A stretch of DNA of 19,459 nt, taken from an uncultured Longilinea sp. (GTDB lineage: Bacteria > Chloroflexota > Anaerolineae > Anaerolineales > Anaerolineaceae). Shown here piece by piece: positions 6,684-13,802 of the stretch (position 1 is the first letter of the stretch; the number at the start of each line of letters is the position of its first letter). Under the pieces are notes generated by a model. It made no database searches and was not told the DNA's origin. It saw nothing but the letters and a program-made list of their open reading frames with translations. The position numbers and the translations under genes were made by a program. The stretch covers positions 1 to 19,459 of the forward strand of contig CALMIB010000094.1 of NCBI GenBank assembly GCA_937863945.1. Reading direction: 5' to 3'.

Positions 6684-8000
6684 ATGCCCAAACAAACCGT
6701 CGAAATACCCTGGAAAGGGAACCCGCTGTCCATTTCCCTGCCGGAAAACTGGGAATTAATGGGGACATTAGAGCCTTCGCCGCGCGCCCCCGTGGCCGAT
6801 GCTGCCGCTGAAACCGAACGGGCATTGAATGAGCCGTTGGGTTCGCCGCGCCTGCGCGACCTGGTTCGGCCCGGCGCGCGCATCGCATTGGTCATTGACG
6901 ATGGCAGCCGCCCCACCCCGGTGGCCCGCCTGCTGCCGCCCGTGCTGGCCGAGTTGCAACTCGGCGGCGCGAGTCTCGATCAAATCCTGGTGGTGCCGGC
7001 GCTGGGCGTGCACCGCAAGATGGCAGATGACGAGGTGGCGCAGCGCCTGGGCGGCGAGTGGGCCGCGCGCCTGCGCTGGGAGCATCACGACTGCGATGAC
7101 CCCGCCCGCCTGAGCGACCTGGGCGTCACCAGCCGCGGCACGCCGGTGCTGATCAACCGCAGCGTGGCCGAGGCCGACCTGATTGTTTCGGTCGGCTGCA
7201 TCGAACCGCACATCATCGCCAGCTTCGGCGGCGGCTACAAAAACCTGATTCCCGGCGTGGCCGGGCGCGCCACCATTGCGCACAACCACGGTCTCAACTG
7301 TACTCCGTCCACCTTCAACATGGTTGGGCAGCCCATCGAACGTAACCCCATGCGCCAGGACCTGGAAGAGGGCGCGCGTAAACTCAAAGCGCCGGTTTTT
7401 ATCATCAACGCGGTGCTCAACAGCAGCCTGCAGCCGGTGGCCGTGGTGGCCGGCGACCCCATCGCCGCGCACCGCGCCGGCGCGAAGATCAGCGCCAGCA
7501 TCTACGGCGTGCCGGTGCCGGACATGGCCGATGTGCTGCTCTCCGGTTCGCACCCCATGGATCAGGATATGCGTCAGGGCGTAAAAGCCCTGGCCAACAC
7601 GGTGCGCGCCGTGCGCCCGGGCGGCTCAATGCTAATCCTGATGCGCGCCGATGAGGGCGTGGGTGTGTTTGGACTGGCTGAAAAAGGACTGCCGCTCAAG
7701 CGGGGCGCGCTCAAAGTGCTGGCTCCGCTGCTGCTGCCCCTGGTTTCAAAGCTCAAGCTCAAGGGCGTGGGCGAGGAAGATAAATTCTTCCTGTATTTTG
7801 CCCTGCAGGCCATGCGCCGCGCCGATTTGATGCTCTACGCGCCCACCATCCCGGAAAGCGTGCAGCCCAACCTGCCGTTCGTCACCTTTATGCCCGATCC
7901 CCAGGCCGCCATCCAGCGCGCGCGCCGGCGTTTCCCCGGCAAGGCGCGCGTGTTGGCGGCGCCGCACGGCGGCATGACTTACCCGATTTTGCCAGATTGA
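6684..8000 (+). CDS. larA: LarA-family (DUF2088) nickel-pincer racemase-like protein
   Basis: A 438-residue member of the lactate racemase LarA family, whose enzymes racemise or epimerise 2-hydroxy acids with a nickel-pincer nucleotide bound to a Lys. The expected residues are present and well spaced: DDGSRPTP (D72, R76), GVHRKM (H110), EPHIIASFGGGYK with H176 and the cofactor-attaching K186, PGVAGRATIAHNH with H200. The numbering nearly matches the characterised Lactobacillus enzyme. The true substrate is uncertain because this superfamily has many specificities. A ribosome-binding site AGGAGA precedes the ATG. No larB, larC or larE cofactor gene is in the window. The gene seems to stand alone between the MATE gene and ssb. 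Confidence 0.85.
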   Translation: MPKQTVEIPWKGNPLSISLPENWELMGTLEPSPRAPVADAAAETERALNEPLGSPRLRDLVRPGARIALVIDDGSRPTPVARLLPPVLAELQLGGASLDQILVVPALGVHRKMADDEVAQRLGGEWAARLRWEHHDCDDPARLSDLGVTSRGTPVLINRSVAEADLIVSVGCIEPHIIASFGGGYKNLIPGVAGRATIAHNHGLNCTPSTFNMVGQPIERNPMRQDLEEGARKLKAPVFIINAVLNSSLQPVAVVAGDPIAAHRAGAKISASIYGVPVPDMADVLLSGSHPMDQDMRQGVKALANTVRAVRPGGSMLILMRADEGVGVFGLAEKGLPLKRGALKVLAPLLLPLVSKLKLKGVGEEDKFFLYFALQAMRRADLMLYAPTIPESVQPNLPFVTFMPDPQAAIQRARRRFPGKARVLAAPHGGMTYPILPD

Positions 8001-8014
8001 CCGTCAAAAACCTG

Positions 8015-8043
8015 TTGCCCTGTGCGTTAATTTCTTGTACAAT
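8015..8043 (+). promoter_or_regulatory. Sigma-70-type promoter of ssb
   Basis: TTGCCC (8015-8020) and TACAAT (8038-8043) are separated by exactly 17 bases. A TG dinucleotide directly precedes the -10 box. Transcription from about 8050 would give a leader of roughly 80 nt. Confidence 0.65.
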
Positions 8044-8052
8044 TGTTCTGTC

Positions 8053-8113
8053 AGGATGAAATGCCCTTGAACGTAAAGCATTTCCTGAACCCTTATCCTT
8101 CATCCTTCTTTTA
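8053..8113 (+). promoter_or_regulatory. Structured ssb leader with overlapping stems
   Basis: AGGATGAA (8053-8060) pairs with TTCATCCT (8099-8106), which is followed by TCTTTT. The overlapping GAAATGC can instead pair with GCATTTC to form an inner hairpin. The layout resembles an attenuator, but this is inferred from pairing alone. Confidence 0.4.
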
Positions 8114-8131
8114 GCAGAAAGGAAAAACAGC

Positions 8132-8563
8132 ATGTATCAGCACATCACCATCGTAGGCCGGTTGGGACGCGATCCCGAAATGCGCTACACCCCCAGCGGG
8201 CAGGCAGTCACCTCCTTCAACGTGGCCACCGACCGCCAGTACACCGATGCCAATGGGCAAAAAGTGAAAGAAACCACCTGGTTCCGCGTTTCGGTATGGG
8301 GAAAGCAGGCCGAAACCACCAACCAGTATCTGAAAAAGGGCTTATTGGTGCTGGTGGACGGCCGCCTGACGCCCGATCCCAAGACCGGCGGCCCGCGCGT
8401 CTGGAAGCGCCAGGACGGCACCGAAGGCGCGTCCTTTGAAATCTCGGCCAGCTCCGTGCGCTTCCTCTCCCCGCGCAGTGAAAGCGGCGGCAGCGGCGGC
8501 GGCGAGTACGGCGAAGAAGGCTCCATGGCGCCCGCCGGCGGCGACGAAGACATTCCCTTCTAA
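8132..8563 (+). CDS. ssb: Single-stranded DNA-binding protein
   Basis: A 143-residue SSB that coats single-stranded DNA in replication, repair and recombination. Residues 1-108 form the OB fold, with the classical N terminus YQHITIVGRLGRDPEMRYTPSG and the segment TTWFRVSVWGKQAE. A Gly-rich linker leads to the acidic C-terminal tip DEDIPF, which recruits partner proteins. The length is typical. A ribosome-binding site AAAGGAAA precedes the ATG. It is followed 17 bases later by a DUF3467 gene, and both appear to share one transcript ending at the terminator at 8875-8913. Confidence 0.96.
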   Translation: MYQHITIVGRLGRDPEMRYTPSGQAVTSFNVATDRQYTDANGQKVKETTWFRVSVWGKQAETTNQYLKKGLLVLVDGRLTPDPKTGGPRVWKRQDGTEGASFEISASSVRFLSPRSESGGSGGGEYGEEGSMAPAGGDEDIPF

Positions 8564-8580
8564 ATCCAGGGTCATCCACC

Positions 8581-8901
8581 ATGAGCGATCAAAACGCGCG
8601 CGGCCTTCCGCCAATGGAATTGCCCGACGATTTAGCCATCGTTTACAGCAACGTGGTGCGCATCAGCCATTCGCTGGCCGATTTCGTCTTTGACTTTACC
8701 CAATTGCTGCCCGGACAGGACAACAAAGTGGCGGCGCGCGTGGTGATGTCGCCGCAGGCCACCAAGCTGCTGCTGCGCGCGCTGGCCGAAAACCTGGCGC
8801 GCTACGAGGCCGTCAACGGCGTCATCCAGCTCCCCGGTGACAACGCCCTGGCCACCGATCTATTTCGCAATATTCACCCGCCCGAAAAACCGGGCGGGTG
8901 A
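8581..8901 (+). CDS. DUF3467 protein
   Basis: A 106-residue protein matching DUF3467. The core reads VYSNVVRISHSLADFVFDF, followed by RVVMSPQATKLLLRALAENLARYEA, the characteristic pattern of this small alpha/beta family. Its function is not known. It is cytoplasmic with no membrane segment. It lies 17 bases downstream of ssb and is probably cotranscribed with it, which suggests but does not show a DNA-related role. The last six codons lie inside a GC-rich terminator hairpin, and the TGA stop closes its 3' arm. Confidence 0.87.
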   Translation: MSDQNARGLPPMELPDDLAIVYSNVVRISHSLADFVFDFTQLLPGQDNKVAARVVMSPQATKLLLRALAENLARYEAVNGVIQLPGDNALATDLFRNIHPPEKPGG

Positions 8902-8913
8902 AACTCTTTTTTT
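8875..8913 (+). terminator. Rho-independent terminator of ssb-DUF3467
   Basis: CACCCGCCCG (8875-8884) and CGGGCGGGTG (8891-8900) form a perfect 10-bp GC stem with a 6-base loop. AAACTC and seven T residues (8907-8913) follow. The stem lies within the end of the DUF3467 coding sequence. The T run is 6 bases from the stem, which may weaken termination and allow some read-through into the translin gene. Confidence 0.75.
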
Positions 8914-8926
8914 ACCGGATAAATCC

Positions 8927-9610
8927 ATGGATCTTTTTTCTGAATTATCGGAACAGGTGCACGCGGCCTTCGAGGCGCGCAACAAAGCCCGCGACCAGGC
9001 CCTGGTGCAGGCGCGCGCGCTCACCCGCCACGCCGCGCAGACCATCCGCGCCATTCACCGCTCGGAGGGCGACCTGGCGCACGAACACCTGCGCGAGGCG
9101 CGCGGGCTGGTGGACGCGCTCAAAAGCGACCTGGCCGCCTTCCCCGACCTGTTTTTCGCGGGCTACACCCAGGACGCCATCAAGGAATATGCCGAGGCCA
9201 GCGTCACCGTGGCGCTGATCGAAAACCAACCGCTGCCCATGCCTGATGCGCTGGGCATCGAATACGCCACCTACCTGAACGGCCTGGCCGAGGTGACCGG
9301 CGAACTGCGCCGAAAGACGCTGGACATGCTGCGCCTGGGCTACTCGCCCGAGGCCGAGCGCCTGCTGGGCTGCATGGACGAGATCTACGCGCTGCTCATC
9401 ACGGTTGATTACCCCGACGCCATCACCAACGGGCTGCGCCGCCAGACCGACCTGGTGCGCGGCATCGTCGAGCGCACGCGCGGCGACATGACCATCAGCC
9501 TGCGCGACCAGCGCCTGCGCGAAGCCATGCAGTCGCTGGCGGCGCGCCTGCCAGACGTGGGCGAACTGCCCGAGGTGCAACCGCCGGATGCGGACGATAC
9601 GGGCGTCTGA
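8927..9610 (+). CDS. Translin-family protein
   Basis: A 227-residue all-helical protein resembling the translin/TRAX family, RNA- and DNA-binding octamers known from eukaryotic C3PO and from archaeal relatives. Segments I recognise are the FAGYTQDAIKEYAEA helix (residues 78-91, with E87 and E90 at the place of TRAX catalytic acids), LGIEYATYLNGLAEVTGELRR, and DYPDAITNGLRRQTDLVRG (D161, D164), followed by ERTRGD. Acidic residues at both sites make ribonuclease activity possible but unproven. The ATG at 8927 follows the terminator directly. An upstream frame extension to 8837 overlaps DUF3467 and is rejected. The gene overlaps the next one by 23 bases, so the two are coupled. Confidence 0.82.
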   Translation: MDLFSELSEQVHAAFEARNKARDQALVQARALTRHAAQTIRAIHRSEGDLAHEHLREARGLVDALKSDLAAFPDLFFAGYTQDAIKEYAEASVTVALIENQPLPMPDALGIEYATYLNGLAEVTGELRRKTLDMLRLGYSPEAERLLGCMDEIYALLITVDYPDAITNGLRRQTDLVRGIVERTRGDMTISLRDQRLREAMQSLAARLPDVGELPEVQPPDADDTGV

Positions 9611-9827
9611 ACTGGGGACGTTTCAATATTGCCGCCGCGCCTGGTGGTACCAGCGTCAGGGCGTGCCCTCCGAAAACCAGGCCGAACTGGCCGCCGGCAG
9701 CCAGTTTCACCGCGGGCACGGCCGCCGGGTGCTGAGCGGCCGGCTGGCGCGCCTGGCGGCCTGGCTGCTGCTGGCCCTCGCGCTGGCGCTGGCCGCCGCC
9801 GCATTGGCCTCCGGCTGGATGGGGTGA
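9588..9827 (+). CDS. Cas4-like nuclease, N-terminal half with membrane anchor
   Basis: A 79-residue protein that matches only the beginning of a Cas4/RecB-type (PD-(D/E)XK) nuclease. ASELGTFQYCRRAWWYQ carries the first Fe-S cysteine (C15), and GSQFHRGHG carries the motif I His (H41). One hydrophobic helix (about residues 55-77) follows. The catalytic D/E/K motifs and the other three cysteines are missing and lie in the next open frame. The ATG lies 23 bases inside the translin gene. The stop falls 4 bases before the GTG of the second half. Deleting one G from the GGGG at 9822-9825 would join both halves, so a frameshift, a sequence error or a genuine split are all possible. Confidence 0.7.
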   Translation: MRTIRASELGTFQYCRRAWWYQRQGVPSENQAELAAGSQFHRGHGRRVLSGRLARLAAWLLLALALALAAAALASGWMG

Positions 9828-9831
9828 AACC

Positions 9832-10350
9832 GTGACCGGCCTGTGGATCGCCGCGCTGGCGGCCCTGCTGCTGGCCGGGCTGCTGCTGTGGTGGGGCGGC
9901 CGCCAGCAGCGCGCTGCCGGGCTGCCGCGCGGCCGCGTGATTTACGCCGACCCCAAACTGTGGGGCCGCCCCGAAAAGCCCTTCTACGCCGTCGCTTCCG
10001 CCCTGACCGGCAAACCGGATTACCTGGTGGCCGAGGGCGGCAAGATCATCCCCGTGGAGGTCAAAAGCTCCCGCGCGCCCAACGAACCCTACGAGGGCCA
10101 CCTGTTGCAGTTGTTCGCCTACTGCCTGCTGGTGGAACGCGCCACCGGCCAACGCCCGCCCTACGGCATCCTGCGCTACCGCGACCGCACCTTCGCCGTC
10201 GATTACACCCCCGAATGGGAACAGCGCCTGCTGGATGAGCTGGACACCATGCGCGCGCTCGAGAAACGCGCCTCGGTGGATCGTTCGCACGAAGACCCGG
10301 CGCGCTGCCGCGGCTGCGGCTTCCGTTCGGTTTGCGATCAGAAACTGTAA
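9832..10350 (+). CDS. Cas4-like nuclease, C-terminal half with membrane anchor
   Basis: A 172-residue protein beginning with a membrane helix (about residues 4-21). It holds the PD-(D/E)XK nuclease core: GKPDYLV (D63), VEVKSS (E76, K78), and QLFAY (Q93 to Y97, the RecB/Cas4 QxxxY motif). C159, C162 and C168 near the end match the C-x2-C-x5-C part of the Cas4/AddB Fe-S site. The fourth cysteine and motif I His are in the upstream 79-residue protein, so the two products must meet to form a complete enzyme. The GTG start at 9832 is the best available. No CRISPR repeats or other cas genes are nearby, so a CRISPR adaptation role is not supported. Confidence 0.78.
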   Translation: MTGLWIAALAALLLAGLLLWWGGRQQRAAGLPRGRVIYADPKLWGRPEKPFYAVASALTGKPDYLVAEGGKIIPVEVKSSRAPNEPYEGHLLQLFAYCLLVERATGQRPPYGILRYRDRTFAVDYTPEWEQRLLDELDTMRALEKRASVDRSHEDPARCRGCGFRSVCDQKL

Positions 10351-10352
10351 GT

Positions 10353-10361
10353 TGGTATAAT
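10353..10361 (+). promoter_or_regulatory. Extended -10 promoter for leaderless nadK
   Basis: TG-G-TATAAT ends 7 bases before the ATG at 10369, so transcription would start at the A of that codon. It begins directly after the stop of the nuclease gene and has no Shine-Dalgarno sequence. Confidence 0.65.
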
Positions 10362-10368
10362 CATGCTC

Positions 10369-11247
10369 ATGCCAGGCCAACCGGATTCCACCATCAACCG
10401 CATCGCGGTGGTTTACCCGCCGCAGATGCCGCAGGCTGCCGCCGAGGGCAAGCTGGTGGCCCGGGCGCTGCGCGAGCTGGGCGCCGGGCACGCGGCGGCC
10501 GCCCCAATTTCCAACGGTGAGCTGCGCGCCGAGATGCAGAGCGGCGGCTTCGATTTGACCATCGCGCTGGGCGGCGACGGAACCATGCTGCGCGCCGTGC
10601 ATCTCAGCGCGCCGCACAACGTGCCGGTGCTGGGCATCAACTTCGGCCATTTTGGCTTTCTCATCGAAGTGCAGCGCGAAACCTGGCGGCAGCGCCTGCC
10701 CGACCTGCTGGCCGGGCGCTTCTGGGTGGAAGAGCGCATGATGCTCACCAGCGAACACTGGCGCGCCGGGCAGCGCCTGGGCAGCTACCAGACGCTCAAC
10801 GAGGCCGTGGTGGCGCGCGGGCAAATGGTGCGCCCCATCGTGGTCACCGCGCACGTCGATGGGTTTGAATTGACCCGCTACGTGGCCGACGGGCTGCTGG
10901 TGGCCACCGCCACCGGCTCCACCGCCTACGCGCTGGCCGTCGGCGGGCCGGTGATGCCGCCCGAGCTGCGCAACATGCTCATCGTGGCCATCGCCCCGCA
11001 CCTGTCGGTGGACCGCGCCGTGATTTTACCCGAAGGCGCGCGCGTGACCCTGACCGTCGAAACCACCCACCAGGCCGTGCTCAGCGTGGACGGCCACCCA
11101 CCCGTGCACCTGGAAAACGGCGATGAGGTGCGCGCGGTTGCCAGCGACCACACCGCCCGCTTCATCCGCTTTGAAGACCGCGGCTACTTCTACCGCAACC
11201 TGACCCGCTACATGCAACAAAATCCTTCCACCGGTGAAACGCGATGA
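10369..11247 (+). CDS. nadK: NAD kinase
   Basis: A 292-residue NAD kinase, which phosphorylates NAD to NADP in the cytoplasm. The sequence shows the nucleotide-binding GGDGTMLRAV (near residue 71), LGINFGHFGFL, the LNEAVVARG segment with the conserved NE pair, and ATATGSTAYALAVGGP, all diagnostic of the family. An in-frame ATG at 10363 exists, but the ATG at 10369 is preferred because it sits where a leaderless transcript from the TATAAT box would begin. Its stop overlaps the next start (ATGA, 11244-11247). The following genes are the B-box protein and recN, so it is probably first in a three-gene operon. Confidence 0.93.
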   Translation: MPGQPDSTINRIAVVYPPQMPQAAAEGKLVARALRELGAGHAAAAPISNGELRAEMQSGGFDLTIALGGDGTMLRAVHLSAPHNVPVLGINFGHFGFLIEVQRETWRQRLPDLLAGRFWVEERMMLTSEHWRAGQRLGSYQTLNEAVVARGQMVRPIVVTAHVDGFELTRYVADGLLVATATGSTAYALAVGGPVMPPELRNMLIVAIAPHLSVDRAVILPEGARVTLTVETTHQAVLSVDGHPPVHLENGDEVRAVASDHTARFIRFEDRGYFYRNLTRYMQQNPSTGETR

Positions 11248-11783
11248 CCGACCCCTCTTCGGTAGAAACCACCCCCAAACTGTATTGTTATAACCATCCG
11301 CAGCGCGAAACCATGCTGCGTTGCAACCGTTGCGAGCGCCCCATCTGCAATGAGTGCGCCGTGCTGACCCCCACCGGCTACCGCTGCAAGGAGTGCATCC
11401 GCGGGCAGCAGAAGACCTTCGACACCAGCCGGCCGCTGGATCTTCCGCTGGCCGTGATCGTGGCCGGGGTGCTCTCGTTTTTTGGCAGCTTCCTGGCCGG
11501 CTTCTTGTGGTTCTTCGTCCTGATGGCCGCGCCGATCGTCGGCGTGATCATCGCCGAGGCAGTGCGCTGGGTGGTGCGCAGGCGCCGCTCGAAGCTGCTG
11601 TGGCGGGCCGCCACGGTGGCGGTGGTGGTGGGCAGCCTGCCGCTGCTGCTGGCGGCGCTGCTGCCGCTGCTCCTCGGCGGGTCGATCGGCTCGATCGTGG
11701 GCATCCTCATCCGCGGTCTCTACACCGTGCTGGTCACCTCCAGCTTCTATTACCGCCTGACCGGCATCCAGTTGGGGCGCTAG
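11244..11783 (+). CDS. B-box-type zinc-finger membrane protein
   Basis: A 179-residue protein with an N-terminal treble of metal ligands in a B-box-like arrangement: C15, H18, C27, C30, C35, C38, C48, C51, including RCNRCERPICNECAV. A hydrophobic C-terminal region of about 120 residues follows with roughly three to four membrane helices, broken by the basic VRRRRSK loop. Similar bacterial proteins with a small cytoplasmic zinc domain and a membrane part are known, but their function is not. It overlaps nadK by 4 bases and lies 21 bases upstream of recN. Confidence 0.8.
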   Translation: MTDPSSVETTPKLYCYNHPQRETMLRCNRCERPICNECAVLTPTGYRCKECIRGQQKTFDTSRPLDLPLAVIVAGVLSFFGSFLAGFLWFFVLMAAPIVGVIIAEAVRWVVRRRRSKLLWRAATVAVVVGSLPLLLAALLPLLLGGSIGSIVGILIRGLYTVLVTSSFYYRLTGIQLGR

Positions 11784-11804
11784 CCGCGCACAGGGAACCA
11801 ATTT

Positions 11805-13541
11805 ATGCTGATGGAGCTGCGCATCGATAACTTCGCCATCATCCAGCATCTCGAACTGGCGCTGGATGCCGGGTTGCTGACCTTCACCGGCGAAACCGGC
11901 GCGGGCAAGTCGATCATCCTGGACGCCATCATGGCGCTGGTGGGCGGCAAGGCCGATGCCACCAGCATCCGCGCCGGGGCCGAGCGCGCCAGCCTGGAGG
12001 CCGTGTTCCGCATCCCGGCCGCCAGCCGTGAAGAGATCGTGGCGCTGCTGGAGCGCGAGGACCTGCTCGACGAGCCTGAAACGATCACCCTTGCGCGTGA
12101 ACTGCGCCGCGAGGGCCGCACCGTGGCGCGCATCAACGGTCACAGCGTTGGGCTCAACCTGCTGCGCGAGTTGGGCGCCTACCTGGTGGATATTCACGGC
12201 CAGGCCGACCACCTGTCGCTGCTCAACGTCAAATCGCACCTGGGGCTGCTCGACCGCTACGCCAACAGCGAGGCCGCGCTGGGCGCCTACCGCCAGGGCT
12301 ACCAGGCCCTGCGCGCCGTGGAACGCGAGCTGACTGCCCTGCGCCAGTCCGAGCAGGACGCCGCCCGCAAGACCGACCTGCTGAATTTCCAGGTCAACGA
12401 GATCGACGCCGCCAATCTGAAGCCCGGCGAGGAAGAGGAATTGCGTCAGGAGCGCACCCGCCTGGCCAACGCCGAAAACCTGGCCTCGCTGGCGCAGCAG
12501 GCGCTGGCCGTGCTGGACGAAGGCACGTCCGAGGCCCTGTCGGCCGCCGACCTGTTCGGACAGGTCGCCCAGGCGCTGGCGGGGCTCAGCCGCATCGACG
12601 CCAGCCAGCAGGGCCTCAGCGACCAGGCTGATACGCTTTCCGAGCTGCTCTCCGACCTCAGCCGCGAGCTGCGCGCCTACCTGGAGGGCATCGAGTTCAA
12701 CCCGCGCCGCCTCGAGCAGATCGAGGAACGCCTGGAGTTGATCCACAACCTCAAGCGCAAGTACGGCAGCGACGTGGCCGCCGTGCTGGCCTTTGCCGTG
12801 CGCGCGCGCGAAGAGCTGGAAACCATCGCACACGCCGGCGAGCGCATCGACGAGCTGGAGTTGCGCGCGACCGCGCTGCGCCAGGAGCTGGCCCACCTGG
12901 GCTGGGCGCTTTCGCAGCAGCGCCAGGCCGCCGCCGGCGAGCTGGGCGAGCGCGTGGAGCGCGAACTGGCCGACCTGAGCATGGCCGGCGCGCGCTTCGC
13001 CGTGGACATGCGCTTTGAAGAGAGCACCAAAGGCCTGCGCCTGCCCGACGGGCGCGCAGTGGCCTTTGACGAGAGCGGGCTGGATAAAGTTGAGTTCCTA
13101 ATCGCGCCCAACCCCGGCGAGGGGCTCAAACCGATGGTCAAAATCGCCTCCGGCGGCGAAACCTCGCGCCTGATGCTGGCGCTGAAGAACGTGCTGGCGC
13201 AGGCCGACTACGTCCCCACGCTGATCTTCGACGAGATCGACCAGGGCATCGGCGGGCGGGTGGGCACCGTGGTGGGTGAAAAGCTGTGGCAGCTTGGCCG
13301 GCAGCACCAGGTGCTGGTGGTGACGCACCTGCCGCAACTGGCAGCCTTCGGCGACCGGCATTACCGCGTGAGCAAGCACGTTCAGAATGAACGCACCACC
13401 ACGCAGGTGGAAAGGCTGGACGGGCGCGCGCGCGAAGCCGAGCTGGCGCAGATGCTGGGCGGCGAAAGCGAGGCCAACCTGCGCGCCGCGCAGGAGGCCC
13501 TGGCGGTGGCGCGCCAGCACGCCGCGGCGCGAAACCGCTGA
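11805..13541 (+). CDS. recN: DNA repair ATPase RecN
   Basis: A 578-residue SMC-like protein that acts at double-strand breaks. It has the full RecN layout: Walker A GETGAGKS at 29-36, the DIHGQADH segment, a long central coiled-coil region (about 150-390), ABC signature SGGET at 449-453, Walker B LIFDEID at 473-479, then VVTHLPQLAAFGDRHY. The N terminus MLMELRIDNFAII matches the usual RecN start, so the ATG at 11805 is taken. ATG 11811 is also possible. AGGGA lies about 9 bases upstream. The length is typical. It is last in the apparent nadK operon and converges with mutS2, with a small-RNA candidate between them. Confidence 0.96.
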   Translation: MLMELRIDNFAIIQHLELALDAGLLTFTGETGAGKSIILDAIMALVGGKADATSIRAGAERASLEAVFRIPAASREEIVALLEREDLLDEPETITLARELRREGRTVARINGHSVGLNLLRELGAYLVDIHGQADHLSLLNVKSHLGLLDRYANSEAALGAYRQGYQALRAVERELTALRQSEQDAARKTDLLNFQVNEIDAANLKPGEEEELRQERTRLANAENLASLAQQALAVLDEGTSEALSAADLFGQVAQALAGLSRIDASQQGLSDQADTLSELLSDLSRELRAYLEGIEFNPRRLEQIEERLELIHNLKRKYGSDVAAVLAFAVRAREELETIAHAGERIDELELRATALRQELAHLGWALSQQRQAAAGELGERVERELADLSMAGARFAVDMRFEESTKGLRLPDGRAVAFDESGLDKVEFLIAPNPGEGLKPMVKIASGGETSRLMLALKNVLAQADYVPTLIFDEIDQGIGGRVGTVVGEKLWQLGRQHQVLVVTHLPQLAAFGDRHYRVSKHVQNERTTTQVERLDGRAREAELAQMLGGESEANLRAAQEALAVARQHAAARNR

Positions 13542-13608
13542 ACGCTTCCCGCCGGCAAGCGGCAATAGCCAGTATTATTACCTTATTTATAAACGTTAAA
13601 AAATTGGG

Positions 13609-13638
13609 TTGTTCATCATGTTAAAATTGTTATATAAT
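13609..13638 (+). promoter_or_regulatory. Promoter of the candidate small RNA
   Basis: A perfect TATAAT (13633-13638) lies in a very AT-rich stretch, with TTGTTC (13609-13614) 18 bases upstream. The predicted transcript starts near 13645. It is not followed by any credible gene on the plus strand. Confidence 0.55.
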
Positions 13639-13644
13639 TATTAA

Positions 13645-13735
13645 GCATTCATGTGCAAATCCGGTGCACAGATCGCAGGGGCTCTGTGCAGAAAGGCCGA
13701 CCGTGCAAGGGGACAGACACGGTCGGGCTTTTTTT
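13645..13735 (+). ncRNA. Candidate structured small RNA between recN and mutS2
   Basis: About 90 nt are enclosed by a promoter-like element and an intrinsic terminator. TGCACAGA (13665-13672) pairs perfectly with TCTGTGCA (13683-13690) around the loop TCGCAGGGGC. The same TGCACA can instead pair with an upstream TGTGCA (13652-13657), so two states are possible. The terminator stem follows. Both the main hairpin loop and the terminator loop contain AGGGG. I do not recognise a known RNA family. An alternative is that it is only the untranslated tail and terminator of recN. No ribosome-binding site or plausible small protein is seen. Confidence 0.5.
13697..13735 (+). terminator. Strong Rho-independent terminator
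   Basis: CCGACCGTG (13697-13705) pairs with CACGGTCGG (13718-13726) as a perfect 9-bp stem with a 12-base loop. GC and seven T residues (13729-13735) follow. It would end both recN read-through and the small-RNA transcript. Confidence 0.85.
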
Positions 13736-13802
13736 AATATGGAAAAACGGTATGCGGTATTCAGGTGTATTTAATTTTCAAAACCAATACCCCATACCCT
13801 CC

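Noticed and set aside
9588..10350. A CRISPR-Cas locus
   Set aside because: The Cas4-like motifs are the only link. There are no regularly spaced direct repeats and no cas1, cas2 or effector genes in the window.
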